Made by a program: the position numbers and the translations under genes
The notes under the pieces: model-generated
The model's database searches: none
The model's input: the letters and a program-made list of their open reading frames with translations, nothing else
Told to the model about the DNA's origin: nothing
Source of the DNA: Borreliella americana
GTDB lineage: Bacteria; Spirochaetota; Spirochaetia; Borreliales; Borreliaceae
DNA length: 64,000 bases
Direction of reading: 5' to 3'
Assembly: GCF_021043605.1 (NCBI RefSeq)
Contig: NZ_JAJNFB010000002.1
Span: 46,430-110,429, forward strand
In this document: piece by piece, positions 30,349-39,103 of the stretch
How positions within the stretch are numbered: position 1 is the stretch's first letter
Layout: every line of letters begins with the position of its first letter

Positions 30349-32043
30349 ATGATTAATTTTATTAAAATAATTAACTTTTCAAGTTTGCAAAAAGTTTCTA
30401 AAGCACTACGAGTGCCTATTTCTATTTTACCAGTTGCATGTTTATTGATTGGCATTGGATCTGCATTTTCAAATTCTTCTAGTATTGTTTATGTTGATAA
30501 AATTTTTATTCAAAATGTTTTGGGTTTAATGAAAGCTATAGGCAATGCTATTCTTCTCAATATGCCCTTAATTTTTTCTATTGGAATTTCTATTGGAGTT
30601 GCAAGAATGGGGCAGGGAACAGCTGCTTTAGGGGGCCTTATTGGTTATTTAACATTTAATATTACTGGAAATTATTTTATTGAGACTTTCTCAGGGCTTG
30701 TTGAAGCAGAGTCAATGTCTTCTGTGGGGCGTATAAATTTTCTTGGCGTTCAAACTTTAAATACAGGAATTGCAGGTTCTTTAGCTGTAGGTCTTGTAGT
30801 TGGCTATTTGCATAACAAATTTTATAATATGAAGCTGCCTAAGCCTTTTATTTTTTTTTCAGAGTCCCATTTTGTGCCCATAGTAATAATTTTGCCTTTT
30901 TGCGTTGTTTTGGCGATATTTTTTTGTTTGATTTGGTCGAGTTTTGACAAATTAATTGCATCTTTAGGTGTGTTTGTTTTTAAGTTTGAATATTTTGGCA
31001 GTTTTCTTTATGGATTTTTAAATAGGCTTTTATTGCCTTTAGGATTGCATTCTATTTTATCTTTTCCTTTTGATTTTACTTCTTTGGGAGGAGTAGAGAT
31101 AATTAATGGCAATGCTGTTAGAGGTCTTAAGAATATATTTTATGCTCAGTTATTAGATCCATCACTTGGTAAATTTTCATCAGGCTTTGCCAAGATTAGC
31201 AGTGGATTTTATCTCTCTATTATGTTTGGACTTCCCGGAGCAGCGTTGGGGGTTTACAAGGGTATTGTTCATGAAGATAAAAATAAGGTTGCAGCGCTTC
31301 TTTTATCTGGGGCCTTGACAGCTTTTTTAACAGGAATAACTGAACCTTTGGAATTTTTATTTATTTTTACAGCGCCCTTGCTTTATTTTGTTCATGCCAC
31401 TTATTCGGGATTTGCATTGTTGCTTGCTAATTTTTTTGATGTTACGATTGGCAATACCTTTTCTAATGGATTTTTAGATTTTTTTATGTTTGGAATACTT
31501 CAAGGAAATTCTAAGACAAATTGGATTAGTGTAGTACCTTTGGGGGCAATATTTTTTGTTCTTTATTATTTTACTTTTAGTTGGCTTTATAGATATTTTG
31601 ATTTTCAAATATTTGTTACAGACGATCCATTTTTTGAAGGCCAAGAAGGCAAGCTAGAGAGTCTCGGGATTGCTCATCTTTTAATTCAAGGTCTTGGTGG
31701 ATTTGATAATATTACAAAGCTTGATGTTTGTTCTACAAGATTGCATGTAGATGTTGTTAATACTGAGCTTGTTGATAATGATTTGCTGAAAGAGGCTGGA
31801 GTTCTTAAAATAGGACTTGTTAATGGCAGGGTTCAACTTTTTTATGGATCTAATGTTTATTATATTAAAAAGGCTATTGATAACTATTCTCCAAAGAGTC
31901 TTTTTGAAGCTAGTGTTATGGTTGCAGTTGATAATGTAAAAAAAGGCTTTAAGACTTATATTGAAATGAAAGAAGACAAAAAACTTGAAAAGCAAGGCAA
32001 GTTAGGGAAAACCTATAAGCTTAGCGAATTAGAAGAAGATTAG
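30349..32043 (+). CDS. PTS glucose/maltose-type permease EIICB (MalX/PtsG-like)
   Basis: A 564-residue sugar permease of the glucose-glucoside PTS family. ATG 30349 is chosen, with GGAGAGG at 30336-30342. The N-terminal EIIC part has about ten membrane helices and blocks such as LNMPLIFSIGISIGVARMGQG and LTGITEPLEFLFIF, which carries the substrate-binding Glu. The C-terminal EIIB domain (about 430-520) has the phosphorylatable Cys461 in DVCSTRLHVDV. No EIIA domain is fused, so it would need EIIA-Glc from elsewhere. The gene ends with a charged tail (LEKQGKLGKTYKLSELEED). Substrate cannot be fixed from sequence. Confidence 0.88.
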   Translation: MINFIKIINFSSLQKVSKALRVPISILPVACLLIGIGSAFSNSSSIVYVDKIFIQNVLGLMKAIGNAILLNMPLIFSIGISIGVARMGQGTAALGGLIGYLTFNITGNYFIETFSGLVEAESMSSVGRINFLGVQTLNTGIAGSLAVGLVVGYLHNKFYNMKLPKPFIFFSESHFVPIVIILPFCVVLAIFFCLIWSSFDKLIASLGVFVFKFEYFGSFLYGFLNRLLLPLGLHSILSFPFDFTSLGGVEIINGNAVRGLKNIFYAQLLDPSLGKFSSGFAKISSGFYLSIMFGLPGAALGVYKGIVHEDKNKVAALLLSGALTAFLTGITEPLEFLFIFTAPLLYFVHATYSGFALLLANFFDVTIGNTFSNGFLDFFMFGILQGNSKTNWISVVPLGAIFFVLYYFTFSWLYRYFDFQIFVTDDPFFEGQEGKLESLGIAHLLIQGLGGFDNITKLDVCSTRLHVDVVNTELVDNDLLKEAGVLKIGLVNGRVQLFYGSNVYYIKKAIDNYSPKSLFEASVMVAVDNVKKGFKTYIEMKEDKKLEKQGKLGKTYKLSELEED

Positions 32044-32104
32044 GGTTTAACATTATAGCATTATTTTTTAGATACATTTTGTATGTTATAAAAAGTTTTT
32101 GTTG

Positions 32105-32133
32105 TTGAAAAAAATTAGTCTCTTTTATATACT
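32105..32133 (+). promoter_or_regulatory. rpsF: Promoter for the rpsF-ssb-rpsR-rplI-dnaB operon
   Basis: TTGAAA at 32105-32110 and TATACT at 32128-32133 are spaced by exactly 17 bases. The expected transcript starts near 32140 and has a leader of about 50 bases before the rpsF ATG at 32192. It lies between the PTS gene and the ribosomal operon. Confidence 0.65.
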
Positions 32134-32148
32134 AACTAAGTAGCCTTT

Positions 32149-32165
32149 ATTGCATACTTTGCAAT
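32149..32165 (+). promoter_or_regulatory. rpsF: Hairpin in the rpsF leader
   Basis: ATTGCA (32149-32154) and TGCAAT (32160-32165) form a perfect 6-bp stem with a 5-base loop in the short leader, ahead of the AAGGAG ribosome binding site. S6-S18 feedback on rpsF leaders is known in other bacteria, but this stem lacks an obvious CCG-containing motif, so a link is only a guess. Confidence 0.4.
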
Positions 32166-32191
32166 GCGATAGACCATAAGGAGTTTTAGTA

Positions 32192-32602
32192 ATGATTAAA
32201 AGATATGAGGCATGTTTTTTGTTTAAAAGTGAAGAAATTGAATATAAAGGTTCTTTAGAAGAAGTTAAAAAATCTTTAGAATTTTTTGGTGCAACTGAAA
32301 TTGTTAGCAATTTTATTGGGGAGAGAGCCTTGGAATATCCTATCAAAAAGCAGGCCAGGGGTCGTTATGAAATAATAGAGTTTAGTATGGAAGGTAATAA
32401 TTTAAAAGAACTTGAATCAAGGCTTAAGTTAATTAAAAACTTGCTTAGGTATATGATTTTGGTTAAAGTAGTTAGAAAGATTAATACTAAAAAAATCAAA
32501 AGAAGAAATTTTAGAGAATTTAGAGACAATATTGACAAAGACAGTCTTAAAGGTGCCTCTAAAGTTGAAACACCAACAGGTTCTGAAAGCACAGATATTT
32601 AG
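32192..32602 (+). CDS. rpsF: 30S ribosomal protein S6
   Basis: A 136-residue S6 protein; the first 95 residues are the conserved domain (IKRYEACFLFKSEEIEYKGS at the start, ALEYPIKKQARGRYEIIEFS in the middle). S6 pairs with S18 on the 30S platform. The C-terminal 40 residues are a charged tail (KKIKRRNFREFRDNIDKDS...), longer than in E. coli. ATAAGGAG upstream is the ribosome binding site. It heads the classic rpsF-ssb-rpsR-rplI-dnaB order. Confidence 0.93.
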   Translation: MIKRYEACFLFKSEEIEYKGSLEEVKKSLEFFGATEIVSNFIGERALEYPIKKQARGRYEIIEFSMEGNNLKELESRLKLIKNLLRYMILVKVVRKINTKKIKRRNFREFRDNIDKDSLKGASKVETPTGSESTDI

Positions 32603-32622
32603 GAAAAATAAGAGGATTTTGA

Positions 32623-33072
32623 ATGGCTGATATTAATTCATTAGTATTGTCTGGTAGGCTTACAAGAGATTCTGAGCTTTCTTATGCAGAAAGTGGCATG
32701 GCTGTTCTTAGGTTTTCTATAGCTAATAATAGAAGAATGAAGAAAAACGATGAATGGATTGATTATCCACAATATTTTGATTGTGTTATTTTTTCAAAAA
32801 GAGCTGAAAGTCTCAGCGATTATTTGAAAAAGGGCAAACAAGTTGTGGTAAGTGGGTCTCTTAAATATGAAAGCTGGCAAGATAGGAATACGGGTGATAA
32901 GAGGAGTAAGGTCAATATATTTGTAGATAATTTGCAAATGTTTAGCTCAGGTTCTAATACCATTCAAATGCAAGATTCAGATATCAATAGTTTGACAAAT
33001 CATAAAAAAGAAGATGTAGTTAAAGATATTGATATTATTGATGATAAGTTTAGTGAAGATATACCTTTTTAA
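32623..33072 (+). CDS. ssb: Single-stranded DNA-binding protein
   Basis: A 149-residue SSB with an N-terminal OB fold (ADINSLVLSGRLTRDSELSY to about residue 110; FDCVIFSKRAESLSDYLKKG and VVVSGSLKYESWQD are conserved blocks). The C-terminus ends KFSEDIPF, the acidic tip with a terminal hydrophobic-Pro-Phe that recruits partner proteins. It lies between the genes for S6 and S18, 20 bases after rpsF. Length is slightly short of E. coli SSB (178) because the linker is brief. Confidence 0.95.
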   Translation: MADINSLVLSGRLTRDSELSYAESGMAVLRFSIANNRRMKKNDEWIDYPQYFDCVIFSKRAESLSDYLKKGKQVVVSGSLKYESWQDRNTGDKRSKVNIFVDNLQMFSSGSNTIQMQDSDINSLTNHKKEDVVKDIDIIDDKFSEDIPF

Positions 33073-33085
33073 TGGAGTTTAAGTT

Positions 33086-33376
33086 ATGTATAAAGATAGA
33101 GATGCAAATCAAAGGGATTCAAGATTTGAAAATCAGCAGGATGGCTTTAAGAAAAATTCAAATTTCAGATTTTTTAAGAGAAAGTCATGTAAATTTTGTG
33201 ATTCTGGTAAACATCCTGATTATAAGGATTTTGATTTTCTTAAAAAGTTTATTACCGAGCAAGGTAAAATTTTACCCAAAAGAATTACTGGAACTTCTGC
33301 TAAGCACCAAAGACGCTTGGCATTAGAAATTAAACGGGCAAGATATATGGCTTTGTTGCCTTTTGTAAAAAAATAA
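33086..33376 (+). CDS. rpsR: 30S ribosomal protein S18
   Basis: A 96-residue S18. The core reads [19 protein letters not shown] then [20 protein letters not shown], the standard signature. A CKFC pair at about residues 37-40 suggests the zinc-binding type. The first 30 residues are a charged extension rich in Asn, Arg and Gln. The start at 33086 follows AATGGAG. It pairs with S6, encoded two genes upstream. Confidence 0.94.
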   Translation: MYKDRDANQRDSRFENQQDGFKKNSNFRFFKRKSCKFCDSGKHPDYKDFDFLKKFITEQGKILPKRITGTSAKHQRRLALEIKRARYMALLPFVKK

Positions 33377-33392
33377 TTATTTGGGGGTAATT

Positions 33393-33848
33393 ATGAGAGT
33401 GATTTTAAAGGAAGATTTTATTAATCTTGGAAAAGAAGGGGATACTGTAGAGGTAAGAGATGGATTTGCAAGAAACTATTTACTACCAAAAGGTTTTGCA
33501 GTTTTTTCAAATAAACATAATATTGAGATTTTTAATCAAAAAAGAAGATCAATATTAAAAAAGCAAGAAACAAAAAAGCAAATGGCTAACGATCTGAAAT
33601 CTAAGCTTGATCTTGTTAAATTAGAATTTTTTATGAAATCTAATGATTCTGGCAAATTGTTTCATAGTATTAACAGTTTAAATATTGCTGATGAACTTTT
33701 AAAACTTGGTTTTAATATAGAGAGAAAAAAAATAGATATACATCATGGAACCTTAAAGACTTTTGGAACTTATGATGTGTCAATTAAGCTTTATGAAGGT
33801 ATTAGCTCTATTATTAAAGTAGAGATAAAAAAAGAAAAAAAACAATAG
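33393..33848 (+). CDS. rplI: 50S ribosomal protein L9
   Basis: A 151-residue L9. ATG 33393 gives [20 protein letters not shown], the standard L9 N-terminus; TTGGGGG upstream is the ribosome binding site and excludes the longer open frame. The N-terminal RNA-binding domain, long connecting helix ([14 protein letters not shown]) and C-terminal domain with [14 protein letters not shown] are all recognisable. Sixty-nine bases separate it from dnaB. Confidence 0.94.
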   Translation: MRVILKEDFINLGKEGDTVEVRDGFARNYLLPKGFAVFSNKHNIEIFNQKRRSILKKQETKKQMANDLKSKLDLVKLEFFMKSNDSGKLFHSINSLNIADELLKLGFNIERKKIDIHHGTLKTFGTYDVSIKLYEGISSIIKVEIKKEKKQ

Positions 33849-33917
33849 GATAAAAAGTCTTTAAGTAAAAAGTTGAATAAAGAAGATGAGTAAGCTGAAA
33901 GGGTAGGGGTGTAGTTT

Positions 33918-35285
33918 GTGGCTTTAGCGGCTTTTTCAAATTCTGCACTTCTTTTTAATGATGGTGCGGAAAAAGCAGTAATTTCTAGTATATTTTATAA
34001 TTCAGATAAGATAGAGCAAATTGCTTTTCATGTAAGAGCTGATGATTTTTACAATGAAACTCATAAGTTAATTTTTAAAGCAATGGTTTCGCTTTATGAA
34101 AAAAGAGAAAATATTGATCCTATTACCGTTTTTGAAGAAGTATCTAAGCATGTTTCAAAAACACAACTTTTGATTAAAAAAGATTTAATCAATTTGCCCG
34201 ATTATTTGGATTCACTTTCAGTTTATTTGCCAACAGATAGAACTATAAATGTTTATGCAAAAATTGTAAAGGAACAGAGTGTTCGCAGAAGCATTTTAAA
34301 TGTTTCTAAAGAACTTAATGACTATATAAATGATTCTACAAAATCTATTAATGAGATTGTTGAAGAATCTCAACAAAAGATTCTTTCAATTGAATTAGAT
34401 TATTCTAGCAAAAACCTTTATCATGCTAAAGTTATTGCAGAACGTGTTCATAATGAGATATATGAGCGCAGTATGAAGAAAAAAGAAGCAAACTTTGGCA
34501 TTCCAAGTGGCTTTAGAAATGTTGACTCTCTTATTGGGGGATTTAGAAACAGTGATTTTATTATAGTTGGTGCTCGTCCTAGCATTGGTAAAACGGCATT
34601 TGCTTTAAATATTGCTTCTTTTATAGCATTAAGAAAAGAAGAAAAGAAAAAAGTAGGATTTTTTTCTCTTGAAATGACAGCGGATGCTTTAATAAAAAGA
34701 ATAATATCTTCTCAATCTTGTATTGATAGCTTTAAGGTTCAAAATAGCATTTTATCTGGACAAGAGATAAAGTCATTAAATGATATTGTAAATGAAATTA
34801 GTGATTCTGAGCTTTATATTGAAGATACTCCCAATATTAGTTTACTAACTTTAGCAACTCAAGCTAGAAAACTTAAGCGATTTTATGGTATAGATATAAT
34901 ATTTGTTGATTATATTAGTCTGATTTCTTTTGAAACAAAAAATCTTCCAAGGCATGAACAAGTTGCTTCGATTAGCAAATCTCTCAAAGAGCTTGCTAGA
35001 GAGCTTGAGATTCCTATTGTTGCATTGTCTCAGCTTACAAGAGATACGGAAGGGCGAGAGCCTAATCTTGCCAGTTTAAGGGAATCAGGAGCATTAGAGC
35101 AAGATGCTGATATTGTAATTTTGCTTCACAGGGATAAGGATTTTAAATTTGAGTCTTCTGCTGAAATAGAACCAATAGAAACTAAGGTTATTGTAGCAAA
35201 ACACAGAAACGGTCCTACAGGTAGGGCAGATATATTATTTTTGCCACACATTACTAAATTTGTTAACAAAGATCATCAGTATTAG
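33918..35285 (+). CDS. dnaB: Replicative DNA helicase DnaB
   Basis: A 455-residue hexameric helicase that unwinds DNA at the fork. The start is GTG 33918 behind TAGGGGT. The N-terminal helical domain (EKAVISSIFYNSDKIEQIAF) interacts with primase. The RecA-like domain has Walker A GARPSIGKTAFALN (about residues 218-231), Walker B DIIFVDYISLI, and the conserved PIVALSQLTRDTEGR and LRESGALEQDADIVILLHR blocks. It converges on the predicted outer-membrane protein gene with a three-base gap and no visible terminator. Confidence 0.95.
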   Translation: MALAAFSNSALLFNDGAEKAVISSIFYNSDKIEQIAFHVRADDFYNETHKLIFKAMVSLYEKRENIDPITVFEEVSKHVSKTQLLIKKDLINLPDYLDSLSVYLPTDRTINVYAKIVKEQSVRRSILNVSKELNDYINDSTKSINEIVEESQQKILSIELDYSSKNLYHAKVIAERVHNEIYERSMKKKEANFGIPSGFRNVDSLIGGFRNSDFIIVGARPSIGKTAFALNIASFIALRKEEKKKVGFFSLEMTADALIKRIISSQSCIDSFKVQNSILSGQEIKSLNDIVNEISDSELYIEDTPNISLLTLATQARKLKRFYGIDIIFVDYISLISFETKNLPRHEQVASISKSLKELARELEIPIVALSQLTRDTEGREPNLASLRESGALEQDADIVILLHRDKDFKFESSAEIEPIETKVIVAKHRNGPTGRADILFLPHITKFVNKDHQY

Positions 35286-35288
35286 TTG

Positions 35289-36653
35289 TTATTTAACAAT
35301 TAATCCAATTCCCAAATAATTAAAGTTAATAGAATGTTTTTCTAATTTTTTTTCATTTAAGTTATAAGCTAGAGGAATATAACTGACTTTTGAATATATT
35401 TTGAAAATATACTCGGTGTTGCGGTATTTTAGCATTGTGAACAAAAATCCTAATTCATTTTCAATTCCAACTTGAAAAATGTTTTTTATTCTTATTGGTC
35501 TGAAGATGCTTTTAATATCTTGGTTATTTTGATTATAGGCAAAAAATAATCCTGAAATTAGATAAGGATTGAATGTTTTTTGTGGTAAAAATTCATACAT
35601 GATGCCTGATGAGAATTGATTTGTAAAGCTATTAGTTTCATTATGATTAGTGTAATAATTTGTTGATATTGAAAAGTAATGATTGATGTTTTTATTTATT
35701 TTATAAAATAATGAATTTCTTATTTTTAATGGGATCATAATATCAAACCCAAAGTAAAAATTATTACTTAAAACATTAAATTCATTATTTGATTCTGATA
35801 TTTTTTTGTATTCTTCAGGTGTAATGATTATTCCAAATCCTCCAACGCTTAAAAAATTTTCCTTGGTTGAAAAATTTTTAATGTTTAAATTATTGGTTAT
35901 GAAAAAATTTTTAGAGTAAAATTGATAATTTATTCCAATTCCTATTTCTGCTTCTTGTGTTTTTGAATATGTTTTAAAGCTTTTGATTTGATTTTGAATT
36001 TGGGAATAAAGTTTTATATCAAATCCAATATTTTCATTTTTTAAGGTAATTCCAATACTGTTTTTAATAAAATAATCTGCAAAATAAGATAAGTCCATAT
36101 AATTTTCTAAATTTAAAAAATTCATGTAAGAGTAATTTAGAGCAAAACTTAAAAATCCTCTATAATTATAGCTGTCGTAGCTTTTTATACTTGGAATTGG
36201 GCGGTGTTGATTTAAAATGAGGTGAATTATGCTTTGCATTAAATGTCCTCCCCAGTCTCCAAATAATAAGTTTTTGACTCCAATTCCTAAGTCTATTTCT
36301 CCAAAATTTTTTCCATTAATTAGTAATAGGATTGGAAAATAATACATGAAACCTATTTCAATTAAGTCTGTTCTACTAATTAAAGATTTCGGTGAATCTT
36401 TATAACCTCTATAGGTTAGCATGTGTGCTTCTAAATTTATTATAAAATTGTATTTTGAAGCATAGGTAAAAATTAGAGAACCACTTCTTAAGTCATCAAA
36501 AAAATCGCTTAATGAAAATCCAAACCCATCATTTAGTATTTCAAAATAATATTTGTCAATACCTTCATTTTTGTATTGGATTGCATAATTATAAGAATAA
36601 GCTTTTAAAGTAGAAATTATAAATATTATTAAAAATATTTTTTTAAACTGCAT
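35289..36653 (-). CDS. Predicted outer-membrane beta-barrel protein, unknown
   Basis: A 454-residue protein with a clear signal peptide (KKIFLIIFIISTLKAYS, cut about residue 19-21). The mature chain has many alternating hydrophobic/polar strands with aromatic ends, such as LIFTYASKYNFIINLEAHML, GFLSFALNYSYMNFL and FYFGFDIMIPLKIR, fitting an outer-membrane barrel of perhaps 16-20 strands. No terminal Phe is present (it ends GIGLIVK). GDWGGHLMQSIIHLIL recalls a loop seen in some barrel enzymes but is not enough to assign one. It is divergent from the thiolase gene and ends three bases from dnaB. Confidence 0.6.
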   Translation of the reverse strand: MQFKKIFLIIFIISTLKAYSYNYAIQYKNEGIDKYYFEILNDGFGFSLSDFFDDLRSGSLIFTYASKYNFIINLEAHMLTYRGYKDSPKSLISRTDLIEIGFMYYFPILLLINGKNFGEIDLGIGVKNLLFGDWGGHLMQSIIHLILNQHRPIPSIKSYDSYNYRGFLSFALNYSYMNFLNLENYMDLSYFADYFIKNSIGITLKNENIGFDIKLYSQIQNQIKSFKTYSKTQEAEIGIGINYQFYSKNFFITNNLNIKNFSTKENFLSVGGFGIIITPEEYKKISESNNEFNVLSNNFYFGFDIMIPLKIRNSLFYKINKNINHYFSISTNYYTNHNETNSFTNQFSSGIMYEFLPQKTFNPYLISGLFFAYNQNNQDIKSIFRPIRIKNIFQVGIENELGFLFTMLKYRNTEYIFKIYSKVSYIPLAYNLNEKKLEKHSINFNYLGIGLIVK

Positions 36654-36702
36654 TTTAAAATTATAACATTTTAGCTTGTTTATTAAATAATTCAGGCTAA
36701 AT

Positions 36703-36724
36703 AGTTTATTTTATTAAATAAACT
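36703..36724. repeat. Inverted repeat upstream of thiolase
   Basis: Perfect 9-bp arms AGTTTATTT (36703-36711) and AAATAAACT (36716-36724) flank TATT. It lies in the 135-base divergent region, 27 bases upstream of TATAAT (36751-36756), the likely -10 box for the thiolase gene. A related element TTTATTAAATAA occurs at 36679-36690 and again at 36710-36721. Confidence 0.55.
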
Positions 36725-36788
36725 TAGTTTTTATATGATCTATTGTATTGTATAATTCAATAAGTTTATTAAGACTTTAGGAGTAATT

Positions 36789-37985
36789 GTGATAAAAAAG
36801 GTAGCTATTATTGATGGACTTAGAACACCCAATTTCAAGTTTGGAGGTTCTTTTAAGGGTTTAGATATTATTGACGAATCTTCAAAAGTTGTTAAAGCTT
36901 TGCTTGGAAGAAATAAGTTATGTAAAGTGGATGAGGTTATTATTGGCAATGTAATATCTGCGGGACTTGGTCAAAATATTGCAAGACAAATTGCTTTAAA
37001 GTCTGGTTTAGGCGATAATGTACCTGCATTTAGCGTTAATAAAGTTTGTGGTTCTGGTCTTAAGGCTTTGGAGCTTGCATTTAATTCTATTGCCCTTGGA
37101 GACAATGATATTGTATTAGCTGGAGGGGTGGAAGATTTAACCAATTCTCCTTATTTATTACCCAGAAAGATTAGATTTGACGGCCTTAAATTTGGTAATT
37201 TTGGAATTGAAGATTCAATCCAAAAAGACGTCTTAACAGATCCTCTAAATTTTATTTCTATGGGGCTTACAGCTGAAAATCTTTCAGAAAAATATAGTAT
37301 AACAAGAGAAATGCAAGATGAATTTGCATATAATTCTCATGTAAAGGCATCAAAGGCAAGAGAACTTGGATATTTTGAGGATGAAATTTATCCTCTGACC
37401 GTTTTTGATAAGAAGACCAACTCTAAGAGGACTGTCTCAAGTGATGAGGAAATAAGAGATAATTTAACTTTAAATAAGCTAGCATCTCTTAATCCTGTTT
37501 TTAAAGAATCAGGCACAGTAACTGCCGGAAATTCTTCAAGTTTAAATGATGGTGCTTGTTTTTTAATTTTAGCAAGTGAGGAAAAATTAAAAAGCTTAGG
37601 GTTAAGTCCATTAGCTTATATTGGAGGATTTAAAAGTGTGGGGCTTGATCCACTTTATATGGGTTTTGGCGCTTATATGGCTATTGAAGGTATTATTAGT
37701 AAATTAAGTTTAAACCCTGGCGAAATAGATTTGATTGAGGTAAATGAGGCATTTGCTGCCCAAGCATTAAGTATTGAAAGGGCCTTGTTTAAAAAATACA
37801 ATATAACTAGTGATATTATTAATGTAAATGGCGGTGCTATTGCTTTGGGGCATCCATTTGCAGTTAGCGGTTCAAGAATTTTATTAACACTTTCTCGTTC
37901 TATGAAAATGAATAATAAAACACAAGGAATAGTATCTATTTGTATTGGCGGTGGACAAGGAATTTCTAGTTTTTTATATAGATGA
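36789..37985 (+). CDS. Acetyl-CoA acetyltransferase (thiolase)
   Basis: A 398-residue thiolase. The start is GTG 36789 behind AGGAG. The acyl-accepting Cys87 lies in VNKVCGSGLKALE, the His is in GGAIALGHPFAVSG near residue 348, and Cys385 in SICIGGGQG is the general acid/base; the family usually has C-GGG-G. NEAFAAQAL is also conserved. Condensing two acetyl-CoA to acetoacetyl-CoA would feed the mevalonate pathway, which Borrelia uses for isoprenoids; no beta-oxidation genes are nearby. It stands alone, with its own upstream region containing inverted and direct repeats. Confidence 0.93.
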   Translation: MIKKVAIIDGLRTPNFKFGGSFKGLDIIDESSKVVKALLGRNKLCKVDEVIIGNVISAGLGQNIARQIALKSGLGDNVPAFSVNKVCGSGLKALELAFNSIALGDNDIVLAGGVEDLTNSPYLLPRKIRFDGLKFGNFGIEDSIQKDVLTDPLNFISMGLTAENLSEKYSITREMQDEFAYNSHVKASKARELGYFEDEIYPLTVFDKKTNSKRTVSSDEEIRDNLTLNKLASLNPVFKESGTVTAGNSSSLNDGACFLILASEEKLKSLGLSPLAYIGGFKSVGLDPLYMGFGAYMAIEGIISKLSLNPGEIDLIEVNEAFAAQALSIERALFKKYNITSDIINVNGGAIALGHPFAVSGSRILLTLSRSMKMNNKTQGIVSICIGGGQGISSFLYR

Positions 37986-38064
37986 AAATGTTTTATTAAC
38001 TAGATTTAAATGTAAAATTTTGTTAAATTAGTGGGTAAGTGATTCTTTAATAAGAGGTTATACT

Positions 38065-39075
38065 ATGAAGAGTTTTTTATTTTGGGTAATATTGGGGACT
38101 GTAGGGATTGGCTCTTTTGCTCAAAATACTCCTGTTGCTATTATTAATTTACATAAGAATGAAATTATTACTAAAACCGGTTTTGATTCTAAGGTTGATA
38201 TCTTTAAAAAGACCCAAGGTAGAGACCTGACTGCTGCTGAGAAAAAGCAAGTTTTGCAAGTTTTAATAGCAGATGTTCTTTTTAGCCAAGAGGCTTCAAA
38301 ACAAGGAATTAAAATTTCAGATGATGAGGTTATGCAAACAATTAGAACTCAATTTGGACTTGTGAATTTTACTGATGAACAAATCAAGCAGATGATAGAA
38401 AAACAAGGTACAAATTGGGGCGAGCTTTTGTCTTCAATGAAAAGATCTCTATCTTCTCAAAAACTTGTTTTAAAGCAGGCTCAGCCCAAGTTTTCTGAAA
38501 TTAAAACTCCTGGTGAGAAAGAAATTGTTGAGTATTATGAGGCTAATAAAACTAAATTTGTAAATCCTGATATTTCAAGAGTTAGTCATATATTTTTTTC
38601 TACTAAAGATAAAAAAAGATCAGATGTTTTAGATCAAGCAAAAAATATTTTAAGCCAAATAAGATCAAAAAAAATTACTTTTGAAGAAGCTGTAAGAAAA
38701 TATTCAAATGACGAATCTTCTAAGGCTAAAAATGGTGATCTTGGATTTTTGTCAAGGGGCGATCAAAATGCTCAAAATCTTCTTGGAGCTGATTTTGTGA
38801 AAGAGGTTTTTAATTTTAATAAGGGTGATATATCTTCGCCTATTGCTTCAAAGGAAGGGTTTCATATTATTAAAGTTACAGAAAAATATGCTCAGAGATT
38901 TTTAGGTTTGAATGATAAAGTTTCTCCTACTGCAGATTTGATTGTCAAAGATGCAATAAGAAACAATATGATTAATGTTCAACAACAGCAAATTGTTGTT
39001 CAAGTGCAGCAAGATATGTATGGTAAGCTTAACAAGTCTGCAAATATACAAATTTTGGATTCTAGTCTAAAATAA
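38065..39075 (+). CDS. Secreted parvulin-type peptidyl-prolyl isomerase (SurA/PrsA-like)
   Basis: A 336-residue periplasmic foldase. The signal peptide is MKSFLFWVILGTVGIGSFA, cut before QNTPVAI. Residues about 25-150 form a SurA-N-like helical domain (AEKKQVLQVLIADVLFSQEA). Residues about 165-275 are the parvulin domain: RVSHIFFSTKDKK, FEEAVRKYSNDESSKAKNGD and LGFLSRGD, with FHIIKVTEK closing it. The rest is glutamine-rich (VQQQQIVVQVQQD). It probably helps outer-membrane proteins fold. TTAATAAGAGG precedes the start. Confidence 0.88.
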   Translation: MKSFLFWVILGTVGIGSFAQNTPVAIINLHKNEIITKTGFDSKVDIFKKTQGRDLTAAEKKQVLQVLIADVLFSQEASKQGIKISDDEVMQTIRTQFGLVNFTDEQIKQMIEKQGTNWGELLSSMKRSLSSQKLVLKQAQPKFSEIKTPGEKEIVEYYEANKTKFVNPDISRVSHIFFSTKDKKRSDVLDQAKNILSQIRSKKITFEEAVRKYSNDESSKAKNGDLGFLSRGDQNAQNLLGADFVKEVFNFNKGDISSPIASKEGFHIIKVTEKYAQRFLGLNDKVSPTADLIVKDAIRNNMINVQQQQIVVQVQQDMYGKLNKSANIQILDSSLK

Positions 39076-39103
39076 AACATATTTTTATTTATATAATTTT
39101 ATT

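Noticed and set aside
32149..32165. Known S6-S18 leader motif
   Set aside because: The hairpin has no CCG-containing loop, so it is reported only as a hairpin.
35289..36653. Assignment of the barrel protein as the lipid A deacylase LpxR
   Set aside because: Only one loop looks similar, the length is greater, and Borrelia lacks lipopolysaccharide.
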